A stretch of DNA of 64,000 nt from Desulfovibrionales bacterium (lineage in GTDB: Bacteria > Desulfobacterota > Desulfovibrionia > Desulfovibrionales > Desulfovibrionaceae). The position numbers were made by a program, and so were the translations under genes. Below, piece after piece: positions 25,823 to 34,314 of the stretch. The stretch is taken from positions 1 through 64,000 of the forward strand of contig JASGMV010000008.1 in the NCBI GenBank assembly GCA_030156255.1, read 5' to 3'. Each line of letters opens with the position of its first letter. Positions within the stretch are counted from its first letter, which is position 1. The notes beneath the pieces were generated by a model that worked only from the letters and a program-made list of their open reading frames with translations, was not told the origin of the DNA and searched no databases.

Positions 25823-27202
25823 ATGCAAAGCACGCCTCAGGCTTTGACCATCGCCGGGTCCGACAGCGGCGGCGGAGCCGGGATTCAGGCCGATCTCAAG
25901 ACCATGACCATGCTCGGGGTGTTCGGGACGTCTGTCGTTACCGCGCTCACGGCCCAGAACACCAGGGAGGTGCGGGCCATCGAAGCTCCGTCTCCGGGGT
26001 TCGTGTCCAACCAGTTGGCCGCCGTGCTGGACGATTTCGACATCCGGGCCGCCAAGACCGGCATGCTGTATTCCGCGCCGATCGTTTCGGCCGTGGCGGA
26101 CGGGCTCGCCGATTGCGATTTCCCGTTGGTCGTGGACCCGGTGTGCGTGGCCCAGAGCGGCGCCAAGTTGTTGGACGACGCGGCGCTCGACGTGTTGCGC
26201 GGCAGGCTGTTGCCCATGGCCGCGTTGGTCACGCCCAACATTCCCGAAACCGAGCTGCTCGCGGGAATGGAAATTCGCGGGCGCGAGGACATTCTCGAGG
26301 CCCTGGGGCGGATTCTGGAGATGGGGCCCAAAGCCGTGCTCATCAAGGGCGGGCATTTGGATACGCCGGCCTTGACCGACTGGTATGCGGAGCATCCAGA
26401 CCGCGTGTTGCCGCTCATGCAGCGTCGGGTGGGACGGGGCAGCCTGCACGGCACCGGCTGTACGTTGTCTGCGGCCATCGCCGCGCATTTGTCCTTGGGG
26501 CTGCCCATGGACCAAGCCGTCCGGGCGTCACAACGGTTTTTGCATCTGGGATTCCGGGGGGCCGCGAACATCGGCAAAGGGGTTGGCCCGCTGAACCACA
26601 TGGCGCGGCTGGAGCAACTGCAGGCGGCGCCTGCGGCTTTGGAGAACCTGGCGGCGTTCGGCCGCCTCCTGGCCGCTTTGCCAGGTTTTTGCAGGCTGGC
26701 GCCCGAGGACGGCGCCGAGGCCGCCTTTTGCTTGCCGTACGCGGACGACCCGTCGGAGATCGTCGGTTTTCAGGGCCGCATGTCCTGTTCGACGACCGGC
26801 GAGCTGGTGGTTCCTCCCCGGTGCGAACTCGGCGGCGCGCCATTGGCCTCGGTGGTTCTGGCTGCGGCCAGGCGCCGTCGGCCGGAATTGCGGTGGATTT
26901 TGTCCCTTGCGGGAGACGAGGCCGTTCGCGCCGCGTTGGGAGAAGCCGGCTGGAGCGTGCGTATGTTCGATTGGGACGCCGCAGCGGCGGAAAGCACGCC
27001 GAACAAGGCGAATGTGTTGTCTCTCGGCGTTTCCAGGGTTTTGGATGATCAGGAGCAAGGCCGCGCGCCGCAGGCCGTCGGGCATGGGGCGGGTGTGGGC
27101 GTCGCTGCGCGAATTTACGTCATGGCCGAGGACGCGAACCGATTGGCGCAGAGCGTTCAAAAAACGTTGAACGTTCTGGCGCGAACGAACGCCGGCGTCT
27201 GA
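25823..27202 (+). CDS. thiD: Bifunctional ThiD-ThiN: HMP(-P) kinase fused to thiamine-phosphate synthase
   Basis: A 459-residue two-domain cytoplasmic enzyme. Residues 1-260 are ThiD, which phosphorylates hydroxymethylpyrimidine twice: LTIAGSDSGGGAGIQADLKT at the N-terminus, KTGML, DPVCVAQSGAKLL, and the catalytic GRGSLHGTGCTLSAAIAAHLS. Residues of about 290-459 look like ThiN, the thiamine-phosphate synthase type best known from archaeal ThiDN fusions, with FQGRMSCSTTGELV and NKANVLSLGVSRVLDDQ. ThiN replaces ThiE. No TPP riboswitch was found in the 120 nt upstream. The gene stands alone between the methyltransferase and the T6SS genes. Confidence 0.87.
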   Translation: MQSTPQALTIAGSDSGGGAGIQADLKTMTMLGVFGTSVVTALTAQNTREVRAIEAPSPGFVSNQLAAVLDDFDIRAAKTGMLYSAPIVSAVADGLADCDFPLVVDPVCVAQSGAKLLDDAALDVLRGRLLPMAALVTPNIPETELLAGMEIRGREDILEALGRILEMGPKAVLIKGGHLDTPALTDWYAEHPDRVLPLMQRRVGRGSLHGTGCTLSAAIAAHLSLGLPMDQAVRASQRFLHLGFRGAANIGKGVGPLNHMARLEQLQAAPAALENLAAFGRLLAALPGFCRLAPEDGAEAAFCLPYADDPSEIVGFQGRMSCSTTGELVVPPRCELGGAPLASVVLAAARRRRPELRWILSLAGDEAVRAALGEAGWSVRMFDWDAAAAESTPNKANVLSLGVSRVLDDQEQGRAPQAVGHGAGVGVAARIYVMAEDANRLAQSVQKTLNVLARTNAGV

Positions 27203-27251
27203 CGTCCGCCGGTTTGGAACAGTTAGTTCGGCGAAACGTCACAGAAACAGC

Positions 27252-27279
27252 TTGTTTTTTGAACCGGATGTGCTAGAGC
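27252..27279 (+). promoter_or_regulatory. Candidate promoter upstream of tssA
   Basis: TTGTTT (27252-27257) and TAGAGC (27274-27279) are 16 nt apart, within the 163-nt gap before tssA. The gap holds no recognisable gene. A weak match to sigma70; no convincing sigma54 -24/-12 pair was found. Confidence 0.3.
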
Positions 27280-27365
27280 TGGTTTCGTGAAAATGAAGTT
27301 CGCGCCGGAGATGGGGTGGCGAGCTTCGGCCGTCCAAGCGCGGCGCAAGTCTTGAGGACCAATCT

Positions 27366-29015
27366 ATGGATTTAATGGAACTTGGCAAAAAGCCGATTAG
27401 CGATGCGAAGCCCGCTGGCGAAGACGCCCGCTACGAACCCGAATTCGACGAGCTTCAAGCCGAAATCGACAAGCTCTCCGTGGCAACGGCCAGCGGCGAG
27501 CCCATTGACTGGAAAAAAACGATTAAATTGGCCGCCACCATCCTGGACGTCAAGTCCAAGAACCTGATGGCGGCCGCCTATCTCGCCGCCGGACTCATCC
27601 AGTTGCGCAAGGTGGATGGCCTGGCCCTTGGAGCGCAAATTCTCAAGGACATGGTGGTCAATTTCTGGGACACCATGTATCCGCCGAAAAAACGCCTGCG
27701 GGGTCGCGTCAACGCTATCGAATGGTGGCGTGACAAGGCGCTGGATTTCTTGCAGGCGTTTGAAGCGGACCAGCCGCTGCCCAAGGAAACCTACGACCGG
27801 CTTGTTGAAAATCTGAAGGACCTGGACGAAACGCTGGGCGAGAAGCTCGATTCGCCGCCCATGCTCCGGGAGCTGCAGGGATACGCCGAGAGGCTTCCTG
27901 TGCAGGCGCCCGAGCCGGAGGCGGCGCCGGAGCCGGAGCCCGACGCTTCGTCTGCCGAAGGCGACGCCGAGCAAGCCGCAGGGGCGTCGCCGTCGTCCGA
28001 AGAAAAGCCGAGCGAGCAGGCTGCGCCGGCGGCCGCTGCGCCGAGTCCGCAAAAATCCTCTGCGCCCCCTCCTTCATCCACGGGGCCGGCGCCCACGCCG
28101 ACGGGCGACCATGCCTCGGACGCCAAAAAATTGGTGCGCTTCGGGCTGGACCAATTGGCCCAGGCCGCGGATTTCTATTTGAAGCTGGACGCCTCGAACC
28201 CCATGTCGTATCAGCTGCGGCGCCTCTCCGCCTGGCTTCAGGTGGAGGCCTTGCCGCCGGCTGAAAACGGCCAGACCATGATTCCTCCGCCGGACAGCGC
28301 CGTGAAAGCCGCCATAGAGAATCTGCTCGCCTCCCGTGAATTCGAGAACGCCATACTGGCCAGCGAGTCGCGGGTTGCCGAATTTTTGTTCTGGCTGGAT
28401 ATTTCACGGCTCACGGCCAAGGCTTTGGATGGACTCGGCGCGCGCGGCGCCGACGCCCGCCTGGCCGTGGAGCAGGAGACGGCGCAGTATGTGAAAAAAT
28501 TGCGCGGCATAGAAAATTATACGTTTTCCGACGGCTCTCCCTTCGCCGACAAGGACACCAAGCTATGGTTGAAATCCCTCAATCAGCAGGCTGGCGGAGG
28601 CGGAGGCGGGGGGGGCTCCGTTGCGCAACAACGGATCGACGAGGCCCTGGCCAAGGCCCGCGAACAGTTGGGAGCCAAGAAGATCGCCGAAGGGCTGGAA
28701 GTCATGCAGCAGACGTTGGACAACGCAGGGGGCGGCATGGCCCGTTTCCTGGCCCACGTGGCCATGGCCCGGCTGCTCACCGAGGCGGGCAAGCTGGCCT
28801 TGGCCAAGCCTCACGCGGACTTGGCGGTGGAGGAAATTGAACGGCGCAATCTGGATGTATGGGATCCCGATGCGGCTCTGGGCGGTCTGTCCGCCGCTTA
28901 CGACGTGTACTCGATGACCGAGGGCGACGAGGCCCAAGCCGTTGCAACGAAGATTCTGGAGAGGATTTCAAGAATATCACCGGCGTCGGCGTTGCGCATC
29001 TGCGGCGAAAGTTGA
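27366..29015 (+). CDS. tssA: Type VI secretion protein TssA
   Basis: A 549-residue T6SS protein that caps and guides tail-tube and sheath polymerisation from the baseplate. The ImpA-type N-terminal domain is recognisable from PISDAKPAGEDARYEPEFDELQAEIDKLS and NFWDTMYPPKKRLRGRVNAIEWW. A Pro/Ala/Glu-rich linker (about residues 178-250) and a second low-complexity glycine run (GGGGGGGG near residue 410) separate it from the middle and C-terminal helical domains, which resemble the VasJ-type class. It is the first gene of the T6SS run, with a 63-nt gap to tssB. Confidence 0.93.
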   Translation: MDLMELGKKPISDAKPAGEDARYEPEFDELQAEIDKLSVATASGEPIDWKKTIKLAATILDVKSKNLMAAAYLAAGLIQLRKVDGLALGAQILKDMVVNFWDTMYPPKKRLRGRVNAIEWWRDKALDFLQAFEADQPLPKETYDRLVENLKDLDETLGEKLDSPPMLRELQGYAERLPVQAPEPEAAPEPEPDASSAEGDAEQAAGASPSSEEKPSEQAAPAAAAPSPQKSSAPPPSSTGPAPTPTGDHASDAKKLVRFGLDQLAQAADFYLKLDASNPMSYQLRRLSAWLQVEALPPAENGQTMIPPPDSAVKAAIENLLASREFENAILASESRVAEFLFWLDISRLTAKALDGLGARGADARLAVEQETAQYVKKLRGIENYTFSDGSPFADKDTKLWLKSLNQQAGGGGGGGGSVAQQRIDEALAKAREQLGAKKIAEGLEVMQQTLDNAGGGMARFLAHVAMARLLTEAGKLALAKPHADLAVEEIERRNLDVWDPDAALGGLSAAYDVYSMTEGDEAQAVATKILERISRISPASALRICGES

Positions 29016-29078
29016 TATACACTCTGCACCATCGGCTGGGTGTGAGGCCCTACTATTCATTTTTAAGGAGGTATGAGC

Positions 29079-29564
29079 ATGGCGAAAGAAGGATCCGTGG
29101 CGCCCAAGGAAAGGGTGAACATCGTATACAAACCGGCCACGGGAGACGCCAAAGAAGAGGTGGAGCTTCCCCTCAAGCTGTTGGTGGTCGGCGATTTCAC
29201 TCAGGCCGCCGACGACCGCATGGTTGAAGACCGCGATCCGGTCAGCATCGACAAGGACAACTTCAACGATGTGCTCAAGGCGCAGAATTTGGAGCTGAAG
29301 CTTAACGTGGCGGACAAGATTTCCGGGGCGGAAGACGAGGAAATGGGGGTCAGCCTGAAATTCGAGAACCTGAAAGACTTCGATCCGGACGCCATCGTCC
29401 AGAAAGTTCCGGAGCTCGCCAAGCTGATGGAGCTTCGCGAGGCGTTGAAGGCATTGAAGGGCCCCCTGGCCAACGTGCCGGATTTCCGGAAAAAAGTGCA
29501 AAGCTTGGTTTCCGACGAGGGCGCCCGGGAGCGGTTGCTCAAAGAACTTGGGATCGAGTCATAA
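29079..29564 (+). CDS. tssB: T6SS contractile sheath small subunit TssB
   Basis: A 161-residue sheath protein (VipA/IglA family) that pairs with TssC. ERVNIVYKPATGDAKEEVELPLKLLVVGDF is the standard N-terminal strand region, and the C-terminal half is helical. An in-frame ATG at 29073 abuts the AAGGAGG with only about 2 nt spacing, while the ATG at 29079 has 7 nt, so the latter is chosen. tssC follows after 12 nt. Confidence 0.96.
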   Translation: MAKEGSVAPKERVNIVYKPATGDAKEEVELPLKLLVVGDFTQAADDRMVEDRDPVSIDKDNFNDVLKAQNLELKLNVADKISGAEDEEMGVSLKFENLKDFDPDAIVQKVPELAKLMELREALKALKGPLANVPDFRKKVQSLVSDEGARERLLKELGIES

Positions 29565-29576
29565 GGAGGCATGGAT

Positions 29577-31064
29577 ATGGCGGAAGAGCAAACCAAACAA
29601 GAGCAAGCGCAAGCGGCGGAAGCAACCGGCGAGGCTGATCTCCTCAGCGATATTGTGGAGGCCACCCGGTTGAAGCCTTCGGATGAGGCCTTTTCCGTGA
29701 CCAAGGCCGGGCTTCAGGCTTTTTTGGAGGAGATGGTCAAACCCGAGCGCCAGGGTGCGAAGGTCTCCGGGGGGCTGGTGGACGAGATGATCGCTCAGAT
29801 CGACTCCAAGCTGTCCTCCCAGGTCAATGAGATTTTGCACAACGACGATTTCCAGCAGCTTGAGTCCACTTGGAGATCTTTGAAGTTCCTGATCGACCGC
29901 ACCGACTTCAGGGAGAACATCAAAGTCCAGATCATGAACGTGTCCAAAGAGGACCTGCTGGACGACTTTGACGACGCTCCCGAAGTTCCCAAATCCGGAT
30001 TGTACAAACAGGTGTACACGGCGGAGTACGGCCAGTTCGGCGGCCAGCCCTTCGGCGCCATCGTGGCCAACTACGAGTTCGGCCCCGGCCCTCAGGACAT
30101 CAAGCTGCTGCAGTATACGGCCAGCGTGTCGGCCATGTCCCACGCCCCGTTCATCGCCGCGGCCGGAACCCAGTTCTTCGGCATCGACTCCTGGGCAGAA
30201 CTGCCTAATCTCAAGGACTTGCACTCCATCTTCGAGATGCCGCAGTACGCCAAGTGGCAGTCGTTCCGGGAGTCCGAGGACGCCCGCTATGTGGGCTTGA
30301 CCTTGCCCAAGTTTCTGCTGCGGCTGCCCTACGGACCGGACACCCAGCCCACCAAGACCTTCAATTTCAAGGAAGACGTAGCCAGCGGCGACGATGCTTT
30401 CTGCTGGGGCAACACGGCCTTCGCCTTCGCCAGCAAACTTACGGACTCCTTCGCCAAGTTCCGGTGGTGCGCCAACATCATTGGCCCTCAGGGCGGCGGC
30501 GCCGTGGAGGATTTGCCGTTGTACCAGTTCGAAGCCATGGGCGCGGTCCAGACCAAGATTCCCACGCAGGTGCTCATCTCCGAGCGTCGGGAGTACGAAC
30601 TGGCCGAAGAGGGCTTCATCGCCCTGACCATGCGCAAAGGCAGCGACAACGCCGCCTTCTTCTCCGCCAACAGCTGCCAGAAGCCCAAGTACTTCGGCAC
30701 CTCCAAGGAGGGCAAAGAGGCGGAGATGAACTACAAGCTGTCCACGCAGCTGCCGTACATGATGATCATGAACCGGCTGGCCCACTACATCAAGGTCATT
30801 CAGCGCGAAAACATCGGTACGTGGAAGGAGCGCCAGGACCTGGACCGCGAACTCAACAAGTGGATCAGCCAGTACGTGACGGAGATGGACAACCCGGCGC
30901 CGGACGTCCGCAGCCGCCGCCCCCTGCGCATGGCCCAGATCGAGGTCAACGACGTGGAAGGAGATCCCGGCTGGTATTCGGTTTCCATCAAGGCCCGGCC
31001 CCACTTCAAGTACATGGGCGCTTCGTTCACCCTGTCTTTGGTGGGCAAGCTGGATAAGGACTAG
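29577..31064 (+). CDS. tssC: T6SS contractile sheath large subunit TssC
   Basis: A 495-residue sheath protein (VipB/IglB family). Diagnostic stretches include STWRSLKFLIDRTDFRENIKVQIMNVSKEDLL, LPYGPDTQPTKTFNFKE, CWGNTAFAFA and the highly conserved C-terminal RPLRMAQIEVNDVEGDPGWY. As with tssB there are two ATGs: 29571 touches the AAGGAGG, and 29577 (MAEEQ) has proper 7-nt spacing and is preferred. It forms with TssB the contractile sheath recycled by TssH. Confidence 0.97.
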   Translation: MAEEQTKQEQAQAAEATGEADLLSDIVEATRLKPSDEAFSVTKAGLQAFLEEMVKPERQGAKVSGGLVDEMIAQIDSKLSSQVNEILHNDDFQQLESTWRSLKFLIDRTDFRENIKVQIMNVSKEDLLDDFDDAPEVPKSGLYKQVYTAEYGQFGGQPFGAIVANYEFGPGPQDIKLLQYTASVSAMSHAPFIAAAGTQFFGIDSWAELPNLKDLHSIFEMPQYAKWQSFRESEDARYVGLTLPKFLLRLPYGPDTQPTKTFNFKEDVASGDDAFCWGNTAFAFASKLTDSFAKFRWCANIIGPQGGGAVEDLPLYQFEAMGAVQTKIPTQVLISERREYELAEEGFIALTMRKGSDNAAFFSANSCQKPKYFGTSKEGKEAEMNYKLSTQLPYMMIMNRLAHYIKVIQRENIGTWKERQDLDRELNKWISQYVTEMDNPAPDVRSRRPLRMAQIEVNDVEGDPGWYSVSIKARPHFKYMGASFTLSLVGKLDKD

Positions 31065-31168
31065 GCCGAGTTGGCTGGCGGGCAAAGCTGAGAACTATGT
31101 TGGCGATTCCTGGATGAGGTCTGCGCCCCAAGTGTCGCTTGCCAAAATAAGCCAGTCGTTTCAATTAA

Positions 31169-31197
31169 TTACATGTTGGAATGAACCTTGCTAGAAC
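31169..31197 (+). promoter_or_regulatory. Candidate separate promoter for hcp
   Basis: The 173-nt gap between tssC and hcp holds no gene. A TAGAAC box (31192-31197) within CTTGCTAGAACT resembles the GTGCTAGAGCT box upstream of tssA and is preceded at 17 nt by TTACAT. Weak, but together with the hcp terminator it suggests that hcp is also transcribed on its own. Confidence 0.3.
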
Positions 31198-31237
31198 TCA
31201 TGCAGCGTAACAAACCCTTAGACAGGAGGAAACGATC

Positions 31238-31720
31238 ATGGCTTTGACGGCGTACATGAAGGTTAAGGGCAAGAGCCAGGGCGACATCAAGGGCGATTGC
31301 ACCCAGTCCGGCGACAAGAAGGACACGGTTCTGCTTTACCAGCAGGACCACAATGTGGAGATCCCCAAGGACACCCACACCGGTCTGCCCACTGGACAGC
31401 GGATTCACAACCCCTTCGTGATCACCAAGCACAAGGACAACTCTTCGCCCAAGCTCTTCCAGGCTTGCTGCAAGGGCGAGCAGTGCGACGTGGAAGTGGA
31501 CTACTACCGCATCAAGCCCGACGGCACGGAGGAAAACTACTTCAAGATCAAGTTGGCCCAGGCGATTATCGTGAACATGCGGGAGTACACGCCCATGACG
31601 TTCCTCCCGGACAACAAGCCGTTCCACGACATGGAGGAAGTGGCCTTCACCTACTCCAAGATCACCTGGACCTACACGGACGGCAACATCGAGTTCACGG
31701 ACTCCTGGCAGGGCGACTAA
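31238..31720 (+). CDS. hcp: Hcp (TssD), T6SS inner tube protein
   Basis: A 160-residue tube protein that forms stacked hexameric rings and is secreted. ALTAYMKVKGKSQGDIKGDCTQSG is the typical N-terminus, with HNPFVITKHKDNSSPKLFQA in the middle and FTYSKITWTYTDGNIEFTDSWQG at the C-terminus. A clear AGGAGG precedes the ATG. It is flanked by a 173-nt gap upstream and an intrinsic terminator downstream, as expected for a product needed in far larger amounts than the baseplate proteins. Confidence 0.97.
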   Translation: MALTAYMKVKGKSQGDIKGDCTQSGDKKDTVLLYQQDHNVEIPKDTHTGLPTGQRIHNPFVITKHKDNSSPKLFQACCKGEQCDVEVDYYRIKPDGTEENYFKIKLAQAIIVNMREYTPMTFLPDNKPFHDMEEVAFTYSKITWTYTDGNIEFTDSWQGD

Positions 31721-31735
31721 ACCGCTGGTGCTTCT

Positions 31736-31780
31736 CTCTCCGGAACGGGGCCTTCCCGTTCCGGGAGAGTTTGATTTTTT
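31736..31780 (+). terminator. Intrinsic terminator after hcp
   Basis: Arms CTCTCCGGAACGGG (31736-31749) and CCCGTTCCGGGAGAG (31755-31769), with one bulged base and a 5-nt loop, are followed by TTTGATTTTTT. It lies 16 nt after the hcp stop and would let only part of the transcription reach tssE-tssH. Confidence 0.75.
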
Positions 31781-31799
31781 CACTCTGGAGGTTGATGCG

Positions 31800-31928
31800 A
31801 TGGCGGTTGCGGAATTTAACGTGGGCCCAAAGGCTCCGCTGGTGGACTACATCAAGGACTACGGTAAAAATCCGCTGGTGGACCCCATCAAGGACCCCAT
31901 CACCGGCGCCACGAAGCCCGTTTCCTAA
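31800..31928 (+). CDS. Unknown 42-residue protein in the T6SS cluster
   Basis: A short ORF between hcp and tssE with ATG at 31800 and GGAGG 8-9 nt upstream. The product begins MAVAEFNVGPKA and contains an imperfect internal repeat: PLVDYIKDYGKN followed by PLVDPIKDP, then ITGATKPVS. It has no signal peptide or membrane segment. It is enclosed by the hcp terminator on the left and a 13-bp-arm hairpin on the right (31986-32015), so it may be expressed with hcp or separately. I do not recognise the family. The strong ribosome site, repeat structure and setting argue that it is real. It could be a chaperone/adaptor peptide or a tube-associated factor, but that is speculation. Confidence 0.6.
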   Translation: MAVAEFNVGPKAPLVDYIKDYGKNPLVDPIKDPITGATKPVS

Positions 31929-31985
31929 GTGTCCCGTAAGGCGTTTTGGGATCGATGTTGTACTGAACCGAACAGCCTAGCTTGA

Positions 31986-32015
31986 CCTTCCGGCGCGCCC
32001 CTGCGCGCCGGAAGG
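31986..32015 (+). other. Strong hairpin between the small ORF and tssE
   Basis: A perfect 13-bp inverted repeat (CCTTCCGGCGCGC at 31986-31998, GCGCGCCGGAAGG at 32003-32015) with loop CCCT lies 20 nt before the tssE ATG. No T-run follows, so it may be an RNA-stability or pausing element rather than a terminator. Confidence 0.6.
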
Positions 32016-32035
32016 CTGAACTTTGAGCGGAGCCC

Positions 32036-32452
32036 ATGCGCGAAGATCGGCTTCTGGAGCAAATTCGCTATATTGAAGACCATCCGGACAAGCGGGGGTT
32101 GTCTGATCCCGCACGCGTGGTCGCCTCCATTCTGAGCCATTTGCGCAAGATATTGAATACGCGCCAGGGCAGCGCGCTGATAGCTGAAGACTACGGCGTG
32201 CCCGATTTTACCGATCTGGCCAGCAATTTTGGCCTCGACGCCATTCCGGACATCGAGCGCTCCATCAATCAGACCATTTTGAAGTACGAACCCCGGCTCA
32301 ACAATGTGAAAGTGGTCTATGTGCCGCAAGCGAGCGACGTCTTGTCCGTGCCTTTCAAGCTTGAAGCGGAAATTCGATTGGAGGATCGCGTGGTTCCGGT
32401 TGTTTTTGAAACGGTGTTGGAAGCGGACGGCCGCATCAACATAAAGGAATAA
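32036..32452 (+). CDS. tssE: T6SS baseplate subunit TssE (gp25-like)
   Basis: A 138-residue protein of the phage T4 gp25 / GpW family, the baseplate wedge piece that starts sheath assembly. The region SILSHLRKILNTRQGSALIAEDYGVPDF carries the conserved gp25 LNTR-x-G-x motif, and the C-terminal strands (VVYVPQASDVLSVPFKLEAEI) fit. 107 nt follow the small ORF and 128 nt precede tssF; the latter gap holds nothing recognisable. Start ATG at 32036. Confidence 0.95.
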   Translation: MREDRLLEQIRYIEDHPDKRGLSDPARVVASILSHLRKILNTRQGSALIAEDYGVPDFTDLASNFGLDAIPDIERSINQTILKYEPRLNNVKVVYVPQASDVLSVPFKLEAEIRLEDRVVPVVFETVLEADGRINIKE

Positions 32453-32580
32453 TCGCCAACATATTGCGCATCCATCGCCGACGATCTTTGGCGCAAGATC
32501 GAAAACACAGCCCGCCAACCATGTAGTTTCTTTTATTCGGATTCGGACAATAGAATAGGTTCTAAAACAGTAGTCTTCCT

Positions 32581-34314
32581 ATGATCAACAAATACTATCA
32601 GCGCGAATTGACCCATCTGCGCGAGCTGGCCGTCGAATTTTCAAAGCTGCACCCCGCGTTGGCGCCTATGTTGTCCGGCCAGACCCCCGACCCGGACGTG
32701 GAGCGCCTGCTGGAGGGCTGCGCCTTCCTGACGGGCATGGTCAACGAGAAGGTGGACGACGAGTTCCCTGAAATCGTCCACGGCCTGATGCAGCTTATTT
32801 TCCCCCACTATCTCCGGCCCATTCCGGCCACCACGATCTTGCGCTTCACGCCCAAGCAGGGGCTCATGGAGACACTCAAGGTGCCGGCCGGCGCGCAAGT
32901 GGCCTCCATTCCCGTGGAGGACACCAGCTGCGTGTTCACCACCTGCTACGACGTGGAGCTGAGCCCCATGTCCATCGTGGACGCCCGCTTGACCCAGACT
33001 CCGGGCCGGCCGTCGACCATGACGTTGCGCTTCTCCATGGACGGGGTGGACCTCGCCTCCTGGAGCGCCAGCAAACTGCGCGTCCATATCGCCGGCGGCT
33101 ACGCTGCGGCCGCGGACCGTTACAGCCTGCTGTTCAACAACGTGCGGGAAATCACGTTCCGACCGTTGAGCGGAGGCTCCCCGCTGACTCTTCCGAAGAG
33201 CGCGCTCAAACCCGTGGGCTTCGCGGACGATGAGGCCTTGTTGCCGTATCCGAGGCAATCGTTTCCAGGGTACCGCGTCCTGCAGGAATATTTTATCCTG
33301 CCGGAGAAATTTTTCTTTTTCGATATTACGGGCTTCGACGAATGGACGGACCGCGGCGAAGGGGGCGGTTTCGAAGTGGTTTTCCACCTGTCCGAAATCA
33401 AGGGGGAGCCGCCAACGATCCGCCGAGACAACTTTGTTCTCTTCGCCACGCCGGTCATCAATTTGTTTCCCTTTGAGGCCGACCCCATTCTCCTGGACCA
33501 TCAGCGGCCGGAATATTCGATCCTGCCCAGCGGCGGCAGGCCCGGGCACTATCAGGTCTATTCCGTCAACCGGGTGGTGGGTTACGTCCAGGGCACGGTG
33601 GAGGAACGGGAGTATCTTCCTTTCGAGCTGTTCAACCCCCAGGTGGAGGCGCGTCCCGTCTACACCGTGACCCACCGGCGTTCGGCGCTCCACGACAAGA
33701 CCGATCTGTTTCTCTCCGTGGCTTACCCCCCGGGCATGGGCGGGCCCACTCTGGAGACCTTGTCTTTGGATATCATGTGCACCAACGCCTCGTTGCCGGA
33801 AAAGCTGCAACTGGGCGACATCTCCAGGCCCACGGAGACCTCTCCGGGACTGGCTTCGTTCGAAAACATCCGCCCCCCGACGTCTCCCGTGCAGCCGCCT
33901 TTGGGCAAGAATCTCTTGTGGCGCCTGCTTTCCCATTTGTTTCTCAACTATCTCTCCGTGGCCGACATGGAGAATCTGCGGGCGCTCATCAAACTGTACA
34001 TCTTCACCGAAACCCGCGACCGGGCCGTGGTGCTGGCCAACACCAAGCGCGTGGACTCGATCACCAAGATGACCGTGGACGTACAAAACCGCATCGTCGG
34101 CGGGGTCATGATGCGCGGGCAGCAGATCGAAGTGACCCTGGACCGGTCCAGCTTCGCCGGCGTCGGGGACATGTATCTCTTCGGGGCCATCATGGACTAT
34201 TTCCTGTCCGGCTACGCCGAGGTGAATTGCTTCACGCGTCTTTCCATCATTGATTCCCAGAACAAGGAGCGTTTTGCTTGGCCCGCAAGAATTGGCGACC
34301 GACCGCTGATGTAA
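32581..34314 (+). CDS. tssF: T6SS baseplate subunit TssF
   Basis: A 577-residue baseplate protein (VasA/ImpG family). Diagnostic features: the N-terminal MINKYYQRELTHLRELAVEFSKLHPALAPML; DPDVERLLEGCAFLTGMVNEKVDDEFPEI; FPHYLRPIP; and a C-terminal region with RSSFAGVGDMYLFGAIMDYFLSGYAEVNCFTRL. TssF and TssG make the wedge complex with TssE and TssK. tssG begins inside its last 37 nt. Confidence 0.97.
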   Translation: MINKYYQRELTHLRELAVEFSKLHPALAPMLSGQTPDPDVERLLEGCAFLTGMVNEKVDDEFPEIVHGLMQLIFPHYLRPIPATTILRFTPKQGLMETLKVPAGAQVASIPVEDTSCVFTTCYDVELSPMSIVDARLTQTPGRPSTMTLRFSMDGVDLASWSASKLRVHIAGGYAAAADRYSLLFNNVREITFRPLSGGSPLTLPKSALKPVGFADDEALLPYPRQSFPGYRVLQEYFILPEKFFFFDITGFDEWTDRGEGGGFEVVFHLSEIKGEPPTIRRDNFVLFATPVINLFPFEADPILLDHQRPEYSILPSGGRPGHYQVYSVNRVVGYVQGTVEEREYLPFELFNPQVEARPVYTVTHRRSALHDKTDLFLSVAYPPGMGGPTLETLSLDIMCTNASLPEKLQLGDISRPTETSPGLASFENIRPPTSPVQPPLGKNLLWRLLSHLFLNYLSVADMENLRALIKLYIFTETRDRAVVLANTKRVDSITKMTVDVQNRIVGGVMMRGQQIEVTLDRSSFAGVGDMYLFGAIMDYFLSGYAEVNCFTRLSIIDSQNKERFAWPARIGDRPLM

